Below are positions 7,193-16,975 of a DNA stretch of 64,000 bases, piece after piece. The DNA lies in contig JAQVWL010000002.1 in assembly GCA_028709705.1 (NCBI GenBank), forward strand, positions 1 through 64,000, written 5' to 3'. The position numbers and the translations under genes were made by a program. Each line of letters begins with the position of its first letter. Positions within the stretch are counted from its first letter, which is position 1. The notes under the pieces are model-generated. The model saw only the letters and a program-made list of their open reading frames with translations, ran no database searches and was not told the DNA's origin. The stretch is from Clostridia bacterium. GTDB lineage: Bacteria; Bacillota; Clostridia; Christensenellales; UBA1242.

Positions 7193-7231
7193 CCTTACCA
7201 AGCAAGTGCTTTACCACTAAGCCACACCAGC
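7193..7231 (-). pseudogene. Second tRNA-Thr 5' half (remnant)
   Basis: The sequence is identical in type to 7092-7130 but carries CTTGC in the anticodon stem, like the intact gene. The match again ends just after the anticodon loop at CTTACCAAG. The 5' ends of the intact gene and the two halves are 99-101 bp apart, so these are either leftovers of repeated integration at the anticodon loop or tandem duplications. Confidence 0.7.
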
Positions 7232-7260
7232 ATGTGCGATTTTTACAAATCGCAATGATT

Positions 7261-7281
7261 AATGAATAATGAATAATGAAT
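7261..7281. repeat. AATGAAT x3 short tandem repeat
   Basis: Three perfect AATGAAT units sit in the 143-bp gap between the last tRNA half and the end of rpoC. A diverged echo (GCAATGATTAATAAATAAT) follows at about 7310. I see no gene or clear rpoC terminator in this gap. Confidence 0.6.
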
Positions 7282-7374
7282 AATTATGGTTGATTTTTGC
7301 AACTTGCATTGCAATGATTAATAAATAATTGTTGGTTATGCAAATTTCGGTGCAGTATATAAGTAATAAAAGTT

Positions 7375-10300
7375 TTAAAACACTGTTGGGTTTGCTTCAA
7401 CTGGGAATACGTTTCTGTATTGTTTTAGACCTGTTCCTGCTGGAATAAGTTTTCCTATAATAACATTTTCTTTTAATCCCAAAAGTGTATCAACTTTGCC
7501 TTTTAATGAAGCGTCAGTTAAAACTCTTGAAGTTTGTTCAAATGATGCTGCTGAAAGGAAAGATTCGGTAGACAATGCTGCTTTGGTAATACCTAACAAA
7601 ATACGTTTTGCTGTTGCTGGAACTTTACCTTCTTTCATTATTTTTTCGTTTATTTCATCGTATGCAAAGGCATCAACAATTTCGCCCGGAAGAAGACTTG
7701 AATCTCCCGCATTTTCAATTTTTACTTTGCGAAGCATTTGTCTGATAATAACTTCAATATGTTTGTCGTTTATTTTAACATCTTGTGCTCTATAAACTGA
7801 AATAACTTCACTTAAAAGATAATCTTGCAAACCTTTTAGACCCTTTGTTCTTAACAAATCTCCCGGATTGATTGAACCATCAACAAGTTGCGTTCCTGGT
7901 TGAACCGCATCGCCCGTTTTTACTTTCAAGAATGCAGGTTTTTTGATGTTGTATTCAACTTCGCCATCTGCTGTTTTGACAGTGATTTTGTAAGATTTTA
8001 TTTCTTCTTTAACTGTAATTTTGCCTGAAACTTCTGAAAGTTGTGCTTCGCCTTTTGGTCTTCGTGCTTCAAAAATTTCTTCAACACGAGGAAGACCTTT
8101 TGTGATATCGGTTGCGACCATAGCACCACCGGTATGGAAAGTTCTCATTGTAAGTTGTGTGCCTGGTTCGCCAATACTTTGTGCGGCAATAATACCAACT
8201 GATTCGCCTATTGAAACTTTATCTTTGCCCGCCATATTTCTGCCATAACATTTTGCACAAACACCATGTTTGCAACGACAAGTCAAAAGTGAACGAATCA
8301 TAACCTTTTTTATTCCTGCATTTGTAATTTCTTTGGCTTGTTCTGGACTTATCATTGAATTTGCTGGAACAATAACTGCTTTGGTTTCTGGATTGATAAC
8401 TGCATCAACTGTAAATCTACCAACAATTCTTTCTTCAAGAGTTTCAAGAAGCATTTTGTCCTCAACCAAATCTGTCACTTCAATACCTTTAACTTTTTCG
8501 CCCAAACTTGCAAAACAATCTTCTTCATTGATTACAACATCTTGTGAAATATCAACAAGTCTTCTTGTTAAATAACCTGAATCTGCTGTTTTTGTTGCTG
8601 TATCGGCAAGACCTTTTCTGCCACCACGAGAAGAAATAAAGTATTCTAATGGTGTTAATCCACCTTTGTAGCAAGATTTTACGGGAATATCAATTTTTTG
8701 ACCTGAGGTTGTAGACATAATACCTCTCATTCCTGTCAAACCGTTAAGTTGGACATTGTTACCACGAGCACCAGATACGACCATCATTTTTAGGGCATTA
8801 AAGTCACTTAAATGTTTTAGAACTGCGTCTTGAACTTGCTTTGTTGCATCGTTCCAAATTCCAATATTGGCAGTCAATTTTTCATCAAGTGTAATAAGAC
8901 CTCTTCTTAAAAGTTTTTCATTGTCTGTAACTTGTTTTTGTGCTTCTTGAATTATTTTTTCTTTTGCGGTAGGTTCTTCCATATCAAAAACATTGATTGT
9001 CAATGAACCAAGAGTTGAATACTTGTAACCTGTTTCCTTTATTCTGTCGACCATTTTTGAACATTCTGATGTTCCCAAAACTCTGAATGCTTCGTTGGTT
9101 ACAAACTTTAAGTCTTTTTTCATTATGTCTTTGTTAAGTTCTAATTTGCAATAGTTTTCTGGTTTTGTTCTGTCAACAAGACCCAAGTTTTGTGGAATTG
9201 CCCAATTGAAAATAAGTCTTCCCACTGTTGTTTTAATTTTTTCGCTGTATATTTTTCCATCAACTTCTTTCGATCTTTTAACTGTAATTTCTGCACGAAC
9301 ATCAAGGTTTCCTGTTTGATAAGCGGTAACTGCTTCATCATCAGAAGAATAAATATTGCCTTCGCCTTTTGCCCCTGGTTGAATTTGTGTTAAATAATAA
9401 CAACCAATAACAATATCAAGACCTGGTGTGATAATTGGTTCGCCATCAGATGGTTTTAAAATATTGTTTGAAGCAAGCATAAGTGTTCTTGCTTCGGTCC
9501 TTGCTTCAATACTCAAAGGAACATGGATTGGCATTTGGTCCCCATCAAAGTCAGCATTGAAACCTGTACAAACAGAAGGGTGAAGTTTTATTGCTCTTCC
9601 TTCCACCAAAACGGGTTCAAATGCTTGAATTGAAAGTCTATGAAGAGTTGGTGCACGGTTTAAAAGAACAGGGTGGTCTTTTATAACTTCGGCAAGAATA
9701 TCCCAAACTATTGGTTTTTCTCTTTCTATCAATCTTTTTGCACTTTTGATATTGTGAGATTGATTTAGTTCCACAAGTCTTTTTATGATAAAAGGTTTGA
9801 ACAATTCAAGCGCCATTTCTTTTGGCACACCGCATTGATACATTTTTAGTTCTGGGCCAACAACAATAACTGAACGACCAGAATAGTCAACTCTTTTTCC
9901 AAGCAAGTTCTGTCTAAATCTTCCTTGTTTTCCTGTTAGCATTGCTGTCAAAGATTTTAAATCTCTTGATTTTGCTCCTTGAACTGCTTTGCCACGTTTT
10001 CCATTTTCAATCAAACTGTCAACTGACTCTTGAAGCATTCTTTTTTCGTTTCTAATAATAACTTCAGGAGCACCAAGTTCCATCAGTTTTTTTAGTCTGT
10101 TGTTTCTATTTATAACTCTTCTGTAAAGGTCGTTTAGGTCACTTGTTGCATATCTTCCGCCGTCAAGTTGAACCATTGGTCTTAATTCTGGTGGTAAAAC
10201 AGGTAGAACTTCAAGAATCATCCATTCAGGTTTGTTTCCACTATTTAAAAAAGATTCAATAATATCAAGTTTTTTTATTGCTTTTATTCTTTTTTGACCT

Positions 10301-10899
10301 TTTGCTGTTTGCAAAATATGTTTTAAGTCATTGCTTTCTTTTTTTAAGTCAACTTCACTTAAAAGTTTTTTTATTGCTTCTGCACCCATTCCAACTTCAA
10401 AAGATTTTGGGTCTATTTCTTCAATGATTTTTCTATATTCTTTGTCTGTCAAAATTTGTTTGTGTGCTAGACCTGATTTTTTTGGATTTGTTACAATATA
10501 ACTTACATAATAAATAACTTGTTCAAGGGCTTTTGGTGTTATATCTAAAATAGTTCCAATTCTGGTTGGCACACTTCTAAAATACCATATATGAGAAACA
10601 GGGCAAGCAAGTTGAATGTGTCCCATTCTTTCTCTTCTTACTTTTGAACGAGTGATTTCAACACCGCACTTGTCACAAACAACACCTTTGTAACGTATTC
10701 TTTTGTATTTTCCGCAATGACATTCCCAATCTTTGCGTGGTCCAAAAATACGTTCACAAAACAAGCCGTCTTTTTCTGGCTTTTGTGTACGATAGTTTAT
10801 AGTTTCAGGTTTTGTTACTTCACCATAAGACCATTCTCTTATTTTTTCAGGCGATGCAATACCAATTTTTATTGCATCAAAGTTATTTAATTCAAACAT
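7375..10899 (-). CDS. rpoC: RNA polymerase subunit beta'
   Basis: This is the largest catalytic subunit of RNA polymerase, 1174 aa, a normal Gram-positive length. The N-terminal zinc site has C60, C62, C75 and C78 ([20 protein letters not shown]). The catalytic NADFDGD magnesium loop is at about residues 448-454. The second zinc site ([11 protein letters not shown]) lies near residues 873-883, followed by the conserved [21 protein letters not shown]. The start has AAGGGTG upstream. It follows rpoB by 57 bp and is surely co-transcribed with it. Confidence 0.98.
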   Translation of the reverse strand: MFELNNFDAIKIGIASPEKIREWSYGEVTKPETINYRTQKPEKDGLFCERIFGPRKDWECHCGKYKRIRYKGVVCDKCGVEITRSKVRRERMGHIQLACPVSHIWYFRSVPTRIGTILDITPKALEQVIYYVSYIVTNPKKSGLAHKQILTDKEYRKIIEEIDPKSFEVGMGAEAIKKLLSEVDLKKESNDLKHILQTAKGQKRIKAIKKLDIIESFLNSGNKPEWMILEVLPVLPPELRPMVQLDGGRYATSDLNDLYRRVINRNNRLKKLMELGAPEVIIRNEKRMLQESVDSLIENGKRGKAVQGAKSRDLKSLTAMLTGKQGRFRQNLLGKRVDYSGRSVIVVGPELKMYQCGVPKEMALELFKPFIIKRLVELNQSHNIKSAKRLIEREKPIVWDILAEVIKDHPVLLNRAPTLHRLSIQAFEPVLVEGRAIKLHPSVCTGFNADFDGDQMPIHVPLSIEARTEARTLMLASNNILKPSDGEPIITPGLDIVIGCYYLTQIQPGAKGEGNIYSSDDEAVTAYQTGNLDVRAEITVKRSKEVDGKIYSEKIKTTVGRLIFNWAIPQNLGLVDRTKPENYCKLELNKDIMKKDLKFVTNEAFRVLGTSECSKMVDRIKETGYKYSTLGSLTINVFDMEEPTAKEKIIQEAQKQVTDNEKLLRRGLITLDEKLTANIGIWNDATKQVQDAVLKHLSDFNALKMMVVSGARGNNVQLNGLTGMRGIMSTTSGQKIDIPVKSCYKGGLTPLEYFISSRGGRKGLADTATKTADSGYLTRRLVDISQDVVINEEDCFASLGEKVKGIEVTDLVEDKMLLETLEERIVGRFTVDAVINPETKAVIVPANSMISPEQAKEITNAGIKKVMIRSLLTCRCKHGVCAKCYGRNMAGKDKVSIGESVGIIAAQSIGEPGTQLTMRTFHTGGAMVATDITKGLPRVEEIFEARRPKGEAQLSEVSGKITVKEEIKSYKITVKTADGEVEYNIKKPAFLKVKTGDAVQPGTQLVDGSINPGDLLRTKGLKGLQDYLLSEVISVYRAQDVKINDKHIEVIIRQMLRKVKIENAGDSSLLPGEIVDAFAYDEINEKIMKEGKVPATAKRILLGITKAALSTESFLSAASFEQTSRVLTDASLKGKVDTLLGLKENVIIGKLIPAGTGLKQYRNVFPVEANPTVF

Positions 10900-10956
10900 A
10901 TTTTCACCCTTTTTTTAGTAAATTTTTTAAATTTTTCTTAATTATTTAAGTGGTTT

Positions 10957-13900
10957 TTATTCTTCAAAATCATCAAAGTCTTCAAACAAACTATCCGCAT
11001 TAAATTCTGTGTCTACTTTTGGCATTGTTACTTGGTTAATGTCTTCTTCAATATTTATTGAAACATCTTTAAGTTCTTCTTCTACTTCTTGAACCAAGGT
11101 AGGAATATCATATTCGTCTGTTGAAAGTTCTTTTAATGAAATTTCTCTGTTTTCATCTGTCAATATTTTTATGTCTAATCCCAAAGATTGAAGTTCTTTG
11201 ATAAGCACTTTGAACGATTCTGGCACGCCTGGCTCTGCAATAGGTTGACCTTTGATAATTGCTTCAAATGTTTTTGTTCTGCCAATCACATCATCAGATT
11301 TTACTGTCAACATTTCTTGCAACAAACTTGCTGCTCCATACGCTTCCAAAGCCCAAACTTCCATTTCACCAAATCTTTGACCACCGAACATTGCTTTTCC
11401 TCCAAGTGGTTGTTGAGTTACAAGTGAGTATGGACCTGTTGAACGCGCGTGCATTTTGCTGTCAACCATGTGGTCAAGTTTTAGCATATATTTGTAGCCA
11501 ACTGTTGCTGGATTGTCAAAAGGAAGACCTGTTCTGCCATCAAAAAGTTGAATTTTTCCATTTGCTGGAAAACCATTTTCAGTCAACAATTCTTGTATTA
11601 TTTTTGCATCTGCACCATCAAAAACCGGTGTGGCTACTTTCCAACCCAATGTTTTTGCAACAAGACCTAAATGCACTTCAAGCACCTGTCCAACATTCAT
11701 ACGAGAAGGAATACCAAGAGGGTTAAGCACAATGTCAAGTGGTTGACCATTACTTAAATAAGGCATATCTGCTTCTGACAAAATTCTTGAAACAACACCT
11801 TTGTTTCCGTGTCTTCCCGCCATTTTATCGCCGACTGAGAGTTTTCTGCGTTGGGCAACATAAACTTTAACCATCATTGTAACGCCTGGTTCTAGTTCAT
11901 CTTTGTTTTTTCTTGAAAATACTTGAACATCAACAACAACACCGTTTCGACCATGTTGAACTCTTAAAGAAGTATCTCTTACTTCATGTGCTTTTTCACC
12001 AAAAATTGCTCTTAACAATCTTTTTTCTGGTGTTAATTCGGTTTCGCCTTTTGGAGTTACTTTTCCAACAAGGATATCTCCGGCTCTAACTTCTGCACCT
12101 ATTCTAATTATTCCATTTTCATCAAGATTTTTTAGTGCTTCATCGCCAAGGTTAGGGATATCTCTTGTTATTTCTTCATCGCCAAGTTTTGTAGAACGGC
12201 ATTTAATTTCTTCAACTTTTAGTGTGATAGAAGTATAAATGTCTTCTTTTGCTATTCTTTCACTAATCAAAATAGCATCTTCGTAGTTATAACCTTCCCA
12301 ATTCATATAACCAACCAGCACGTTTTTGCCAAGTGCCAACTCGCCGTTTTCAGTTGAGTAACCATCAGCAAGAACATCGCCCGCTTTAACCTTTTGACCT
12401 TTAAAAACAATAGGTTTTTGGTTAACGCAAGTATCTGCGTTGGTTTTTTCAAATTTGGTTAAATAATAGTTTTCTTCTTGTGTTTTTGTTTGAACTTTGA
12501 TAACACTTGCACTAACAAAAGTTACAACACCATCTGTTTTTGCCTTTATCAAAGCACCGCTATCATAGGCAACTTTTCTTTCCATTCCCGTTCCAACTAT
12601 TGGTGCTTCGGGTCTTAACAATGGAACTGCCTGTCTTTGCATATTTGCACCCATAAGCGCACGAGCAGAGTCGTTGTTGTTAAGGAAAGGTATCAAAGAA
12701 GTCGCAGCAGAAATAAATTGTTTTGGAGAAACATCAACATAATCAACAGTGGTTGAAGGAACTTCAACAATAAGGTTTCTAAATCTGCAAATAACTCTAT
12801 CGTTTACAAATTTACCTTCTGCTGTAAGGGGTTCAATCGCTTGTGCAATATAAGAATTGTCTTCAATATCTGCCATATAATAATGATAATCGTTTTCAAC
12901 AATGCCTGTTTCTTTGTTTACTTTTCTATAAGGTGTTTCAATAAAACCATAGTCATTGATTTTTGCATAACTTGTAAAACTGTTAATAAGACCAATGCTT
13001 TGTCCTTCTGGGGTTTCAATAGCACAAATTCTGCCATAATGTGTATAGTGAATATCACGAACATCAGCACTTGCTCTTTCTTTTTTTACACCGCCAGGTC
13101 CAACTGCTGACATTTTTCTTTTTTGAGTTAAGGTTGAAAGACAATTGATTTGGTCCATAAGTTGTGAAAGTTGTGAAGACGCAATAAAGTCTTTAAGCGC
13201 CTTGTTGATTGGTCTTGGGTTTACAATTTCTTTTGGTGTTATTCCAACAAGTTCTTTTCCTTGCAAAGTTTCTTTGATTGAAGTTGCAAGTTTGTTAACG
13301 CCTGAACGGAACGCGTTACCCAAAAGTTCGCCCACTGTTGCAATTCTTCTGTTGCTAAGGTGGTCAATATTATCCAAAGCACCAATGCCTTCCAAAAGGT
13401 CAAGATAAGAACTTATGCTTGCCAAAATGTCGTCCATTGTTAAAGTTGTGATAATAAGATTTTTGGCGTTTTCTTTAATTGCTTTTTTGATATCGGCATC
13501 AGTTTTGTTATCTTTTAAAATTTGCGTTAAAACAGGGAAATAAACTTCTTCCGTTATTCCCAATTCCTCTTCATTGCAAGGGTAAACAGCAGAAAGTTGA
13601 ACTCTGTTATTGCCACGAATTAAATGCTTTTTGCCATTGTGCAATACCCAAACTTCGTTTATGCCTGCATTTTGTATTTTTCTTGCTTTTTCATTTGATA
13701 TTATTTCATTTTTCTTTATAACTATTTCATCTTCAATGTTTATGTTGTTTGCACTTGTCAAGCCAGCAACTCTGTTGCTTAAACTCAATTTTTTGTTAAA
13801 TTTATAGCGACCAACTCTGTTAAGGTTGTAATATTGGTCAGAGAAGAAGAAAAGGTTTAAATAACTTCTTGTGCTTTCTGCTGATGGCACTTCGCTTGGT

Positions 13901-14625
13901 CTTGTTTTTCTTGCAAGTTCAATAAGTGCTTCTTCTTGTGTGGTTTGTGGTTCTTTGTCAAGCACATTTTTGATATAAGAATTGTCGCCAAAAACCTTCA
14001 AAATTTCTTTTGGTGTAAAACCAAAGCATTTTAGAAAAATACCAATAGTAACTTTACTGCTTCTATCAAGTACAACTTTTACTATTTCATTTGCACCTTG
14101 CTCAAATTCAAGCCACATTCCACGAACGGGTATCATTTGCCCTTTCAAAGAAGAAAGGTCAGAGTTTTCTTGCGTAAAATAAACGCTAGGTGCTCTTATC
14201 ACTTGGTTGACAACAACTCTTTCAATACCATTAAAAACAAAAGACCCATCATCAGAAATCAACGGAATATCGCCAAGATAAACTTCTTGGTCAATGGTTT
14301 CGCCTGTTTCTTCAACAACAAATCTCGCTTGAACTTTAAGCGGTATTGTGTATGAGGCACCTCTTCTTTTACATTCTTTGATAGAATATTTTGGTTCAGT
14401 GGTCAAGTTAGATTTCAAAAAATATAACTTTGCCTTTCCACTGAAATCAACAACGGGTGAAAACTCGTTTAAAACTCTGTCTACACCTTCTTCAATGAAA
14501 TCTTTGTAAGCTTTTTTTTGAATTTCCAAAAAATCTGGAAGTTCAACGATTTCATCGATCTTAGAAAAACTGTATCTTTCAGTTGTTCCGTACATTACCT
14601 TTTTAATATTTGACCAATTTTTCAT
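10957..14625 (-). CDS. rpoB: RNA polymerase subunit beta
   Basis: This is the second catalytic subunit of RNA polymerase, 1222 aa, complete from [36 protein letters not shown] to an acidic tail EDFDDFEE. The rifampicin pocket ([20 protein letters not shown], about residues 483-508) differs from the usual bacterial sequence at positions linked to rifampicin resistance: E. coli F514, N518, P520, H526 and R529 correspond to L489, I493, C495, Q501 and K504. It has a clear AAGGAG site. The expected upstream neighbour rplL is absent; instead a divergent unknown gene lies upstream. Confidence 0.98.
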   Translation of the reverse strand: MKNWSNIKKVMYGTTERYSFSKIDEIVELPDFLEIQKKAYKDFIEEGVDRVLNEFSPVVDFSGKAKLYFLKSNLTTEPKYSIKECKRRGASYTIPLKVQARFVVEETGETIDQEVYLGDIPLISDDGSFVFNGIERVVVNQVIRAPSVYFTQENSDLSSLKGQMIPVRGMWLEFEQGANEIVKVVLDRSSKVTIGIFLKCFGFTPKEILKVFGDNSYIKNVLDKEPQTTQEEALIELARKTRPSEVPSAESTRSYLNLFFFSDQYYNLNRVGRYKFNKKLSLSNRVAGLTSANNINIEDEIVIKKNEIISNEKARKIQNAGINEVWVLHNGKKHLIRGNNRVQLSAVYPCNEEELGITEEVYFPVLTQILKDNKTDADIKKAIKENAKNLIITTLTMDDILASISSYLDLLEGIGALDNIDHLSNRRIATVGELLGNAFRSGVNKLATSIKETLQGKELVGITPKEIVNPRPINKALKDFIASSQLSQLMDQINCLSTLTQKRKMSAVGPGGVKKERASADVRDIHYTHYGRICAIETPEGQSIGLINSFTSYAKINDYGFIETPYRKVNKETGIVENDYHYYMADIEDNSYIAQAIEPLTAEGKFVNDRVICRFRNLIVEVPSTTVDYVDVSPKQFISAATSLIPFLNNNDSARALMGANMQRQAVPLLRPEAPIVGTGMERKVAYDSGALIKAKTDGVVTFVSASVIKVQTKTQEENYYLTKFEKTNADTCVNQKPIVFKGQKVKAGDVLADGYSTENGELALGKNVLVGYMNWEGYNYEDAILISERIAKEDIYTSITLKVEEIKCRSTKLGDEEITRDIPNLGDEALKNLDENGIIRIGAEVRAGDILVGKVTPKGETELTPEKRLLRAIFGEKAHEVRDTSLRVQHGRNGVVVDVQVFSRKNKDELEPGVTMMVKVYVAQRRKLSVGDKMAGRHGNKGVVSRILSEADMPYLSNGQPLDIVLNPLGIPSRMNVGQVLEVHLGLVAKTLGWKVATPVFDGADAKIIQELLTENGFPANGKIQLFDGRTGLPFDNPATVGYKYMLKLDHMVDSKMHARSTGPYSLVTQQPLGGKAMFGGQRFGEMEVWALEAYGAASLLQEMLTVKSDDVIGRTKTFEAIIKGQPIAEPGVPESFKVLIKELQSLGLDIKILTDENREISLKELSTDEYDIPTLVQEVEEELKDVSINIEEDINQVTMPKVDTEFNADSLFEDFDDFEE

Positions 14626-14662
14626 ATTTTCTCCTTGCTAAAAAAATTATGGAACGAAAAAC

Positions 14663-14695
14663 CGCAAGCACCGCCTTATCGCCAAAATGCTTGCG
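14663..14695 (-). promoter_or_regulatory. Hairpin in the rpoB leader (possible attenuator)
   Basis: CGCAAGCA (14663-14670) and TGCTTGCG (14688-14695) pair perfectly. On the minus strand the hairpin is followed by GTTTTTC, about 40 nt before the rpoB start. The short T-run suggests partial termination or RNA processing that tunes rpoBC output. No ribosomal protein gene precedes it. Confidence 0.5.
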
Positions 14696-14757
14696 TTGTG
14701 TATGTTTTTAACTAAAAAAAGGACATAACTTCACTATTATATAAAAATTCCAAAATT

Positions 14758-14786
14758 AGAATAACATAAACATAAATATATGTCAA
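14758..14786 (-). promoter_or_regulatory. rpoBC promoter, proximal
   Basis: On the minus strand TTGACA (14781-14786), a 17-bp spacer and TATTCT (14758-14763) form a strong sigma-A promoter about 125 nt upstream of rpoB. Confidence 0.75.
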
Positions 14787-14853
14787 CACCTTTTTTAAAA
14801 AAAAGGACAAAAAAACATAAACTTTACGAGAATAATTCCAAAGTTTTATAAAT

Positions 14854-14881
14854 ATATTACAACTTCAAAAATATATGTCAA
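14854..14881 (-). promoter_or_regulatory. rpoBC promoter, distal
   Basis: On the minus strand TTGACA (14876-14881), a 16-bp spacer and TAATAT (14854-14859) form a second promoter. Both copies begin TTGACATATATTT, so they look like a local duplication. Confidence 0.65.
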
Positions 14882-14906
14882 GCAAAAAAGGTACTTTTTT
14901 TGATAT

Positions 14907-14936
14907 TTAACACTTTTTTTTGCAAAAACATATAAA
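14907..14936 (+). promoter_or_regulatory. Promoter giving a leaderless transcript of the 69-aa gene
   Basis: TTAACA (14907-14912), an 18-bp spacer and TATAAA (14931-14936) end only 6 nt before the ATG at 14943. Transcription should start at or next to the start codon. Confidence 0.5.
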
Positions 14937-14942
14937 CTCATA

Positions 14943-15152
14943 ATGGAAAATAATTATAAAGATAATCAAATAATTGATGAAAAAATAATGAATGAAATGG
15001 CAAAGGCTTATGCAAGTGCAGTCAAAAAATTGCAAGAAACAACACAACCCACAACAATTTTGACAACCGAGCAGTTGCTAGCGCTTATTTTGCAAGAACT
15101 TAAAGCAATAAGAGCCACAATGGAACTAAATAGAAGAATAAGGTTGTCCTAA
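14943..15152 (+). CDS. Small hypothetical protein, 69 aa
   Basis: This is a helical, soluble-looking protein with a Thr-rich middle (TTQPTTILTTEQ) and an amphipathic C-terminal helix. I do not recognise it. There is no Shine-Dalgarno sequence, but the promoter placed 6 nt upstream supports a leaderless mRNA. It is convergent with the next gene and overlaps its stop by 4 bp. Confidence 0.5.
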   Translation: MENNYKDNQIIDEKIMNEMAKAYASAVKKLQETTQPTTILTTEQLLALILQELKAIRATMELNRRIRLS

Positions 15153-15952
15153 TTGCTTTCTTTTTTTGCTCGTTTTTTGTCTAATTGGTTCAAATAACTT
15201 TTTAAATTATTAAATTTTACGGGGTACTGCTCCGCCTTTAACATTTCTACATTTTGCGAACGTAAACACTTTATTTCTTCTTTTAGTTTCAACTTTTCGT
15301 TTGATAAAAGTTCAAACTTTTTTCTTAATATTTTTACTTCTCTTTCTTTGTCTGCAAGGTTTTTGATTGACTTTCTTAACTCATTATTTGCTGACTGAAC
15401 CTGAAAAATAAGATTGGCATCTAAGTTATCTCGCGCGGATTTTTTTACAATTTTTACAAGCCCCAAAAACAAACTGTTGATTTCATCATCAGTCAAGCCA
15501 CTTTTTTTGTTTGGCATAAACAAAACATTGTTTTTCTTGGCGGTTGTTTTTTGTTTTAGTTCACTGCGGTACTTGTTTTGCAATCTTATCATAAGTTGCA
15601 AACTTCCGCCCGCCACTTCTTGACAAGCCCGCCTTACAGAATAACCCTTGCTTAAAAGTTCATTTATTTTGCCCATACTTAATTTTACTTCTTGTGCAGT
15701 AAAAAATTTTTGCTCGTTCTTTTTATGCAAATCAAGATTGATATTAAAATCTTTTGCAAGGTTTTTGTTTTTTTCAAATATTTTTAACTGATAATAATAA
15801 AAATTTCTTATGCTATTCGGTTTGCGATTGGATATCAATGCAAAACTTTCAAAGGCTTTTAAAAGTGGTTTGTTGGTTGTTCTAAAATTTTCAACAAGTT
15901 TAAACAAGTCATAAATTTGAGTTTTGCCCCAAGCAATTTCTTTTTTGTTCAT
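15149..15952 (-). CDS. RsfA/YlbO-like DNA-binding protein with coiled coil
   Basis: The N-terminal ~60 residues (WGKTQIYDLFKLVENFRTTNKPLLKAFESFA...RKPNSIRNFYY) resemble the Myb/SANT-like domain of RsfA-family prespore regulators: an early Trp, an 'AFE' motif and a second helix ending in aromatic residues. A second helical segment (VKLSMGKINELLSKGYSVRRACQEVAGGS) could be another DNA-binding helix-turn-helix. Residues ~190-250 form a long charged coiled coil. It has a clear AAAGGAG site. Function as a transcription regulator is an inference from this weak family resemblance. Confidence 0.5.
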   Translation of the reverse strand: MNKKEIAWGKTQIYDLFKLVENFRTTNKPLLKAFESFALISNRKPNSIRNFYYYQLKIFEKNKNLAKDFNINLDLHKKNEQKFFTAQEVKLSMGKINELLSKGYSVRRACQEVAGGSLQLMIRLQNKYRSELKQKTTAKKNNVLFMPNKKSGLTDDEINSLFLGLVKIVKKSARDNLDANLIFQVQSANNELRKSIKNLADKEREVKILRKKFELLSNEKLKLKEEIKCLRSQNVEMLKAEQYPVKFNNLKSYLNQLDKKRAKKESN

Positions 15953-16048
15953 AAAAATCTCCTTTCAGCCGATTATTGCCACTTGTTATGGTATTTATAC
16001 ACAAAAATACTCATACCTTTGAAAAATCTTTAATATATTATTATTGTT

Positions 16049-16957
16049 ATGAAATATTTTTTATACTCAAAATCGACTTGCTTGGCAGAGGTAAATTCAA
16101 AAATCTGCGAGGTGTCAAACAAAATGCCACTTGTTTTGAATAATGGCGAATATGTTAAAATATTCCCGCTGGAAAATGGGAAATTACCATTTTGTTTTGT
16201 TGTTGACAACAAAATATTGCAAAACAATTATCTGAACGGGATTGAGTTTGAAAAATATACCATTTTGGAAGTTCAAGCACCGCAAATTTTTAGTGGCGAA
16301 TTTTTTAAAACAAAAACATTTAACGATTATACCGCAAGTGTTTTGGGCAAACCATTCAAGTTTAATATTGATTTCAAAGACAATCATTTTTCTTTTAACT
16401 GCAAAAAAGATTTGAAAGATATTAACATTTTTGATCAAAAAAATTTGATTGTGATAGAAAGTTTTTCAGGTGCCCAAGATTATGTTGTTTGTTTTCACAA
16501 AAAAGCGGAAAAATTTTTTGAGTTTTGTGGAAATGTGGATATAAAAGACACAAAAATTGTGGAAGTGAAAGACAAAAACACGCAAGCACGCCACGGTCAA
16601 CTTAACGAATATGCCATTGAAACCGACAAAATTGAACTGCTTGCAAGCGAACCAATTTATTTAAACAAAATGCCACAAATAGTGCCACCATTTTTGTTCC
16701 ATATTGCCTTTTTTGAAGCGGTAAGAGAAAACGATTTTGAACTTGCAAAGTCATACTTAACACCAGAGTTTTCAGAAAAACTGAAAACTGCACATTTTAA
16801 AGAATTTTTTGGCGAATTTGAGCAAATAAAACCAATAATGGAAAATGGCGAACATAAGATTGCCTTGATAAAAAAAATAAACACAAACTGCCAAAAGGCA
16901 AAAGTGTTTACCCTAAAATTTGTGGATAACTTCATCTCGGATATTTTGACCGAGTAA
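16049..16957 (+). CDS. Hypothetical protein, 302 aa
   Basis: This is a soluble protein without signal peptide. The first ~200 residues alternate short strands (ILEVQAPQIFSGEFF, NLIVIESFSGAQDYVVCFH) and suggest a beta-rich fold. The last ~90 residues look helical and end in a small alpha/beta unit (LAKSYLTPEFSEKLKTAHFKEFFGEF), reminiscent of NTF2-like tails, though I cannot confirm this. There is no Shine-Dalgarno site; a TATTAT lies 7 nt before the ATG but no good -35 is seen. It is divergent from the RsfA-like gene. Confidence 0.7.
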   Translation: MKYFLYSKSTCLAEVNSKICEVSNKMPLVLNNGEYVKIFPLENGKLPFCFVVDNKILQNNYLNGIEFEKYTILEVQAPQIFSGEFFKTKTFNDYTASVLGKPFKFNIDFKDNHFSFNCKKDLKDINIFDQKNLIVIESFSGAQDYVVCFHKKAEKFFEFCGNVDIKDTKIVEVKDKNTQARHGQLNEYAIETDKIELLASEPIYLNKMPQIVPPFLFHIAFFEAVRENDFELAKSYLTPEFSEKLKTAHFKEFFGEFEQIKPIMENGEHKIALIKKINTNCQKAKVFTLKFVDNFISDILTE

Positions 16958-16975
16958 GTGAAAAAAGTTCAAATT

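Noticed and set aside
11259-11726. ORF of 155 aa antisense to rpoB
   Set aside because: It is a shadow of the rpoB coding strand with no start signals.
7375-14625. Possible rRNA or ribosomal protein operon around rpoBC
   Set aside because: No rRNA or rpl/rps gene could be seen next to rpoBC. Only rpmB appears, further away.
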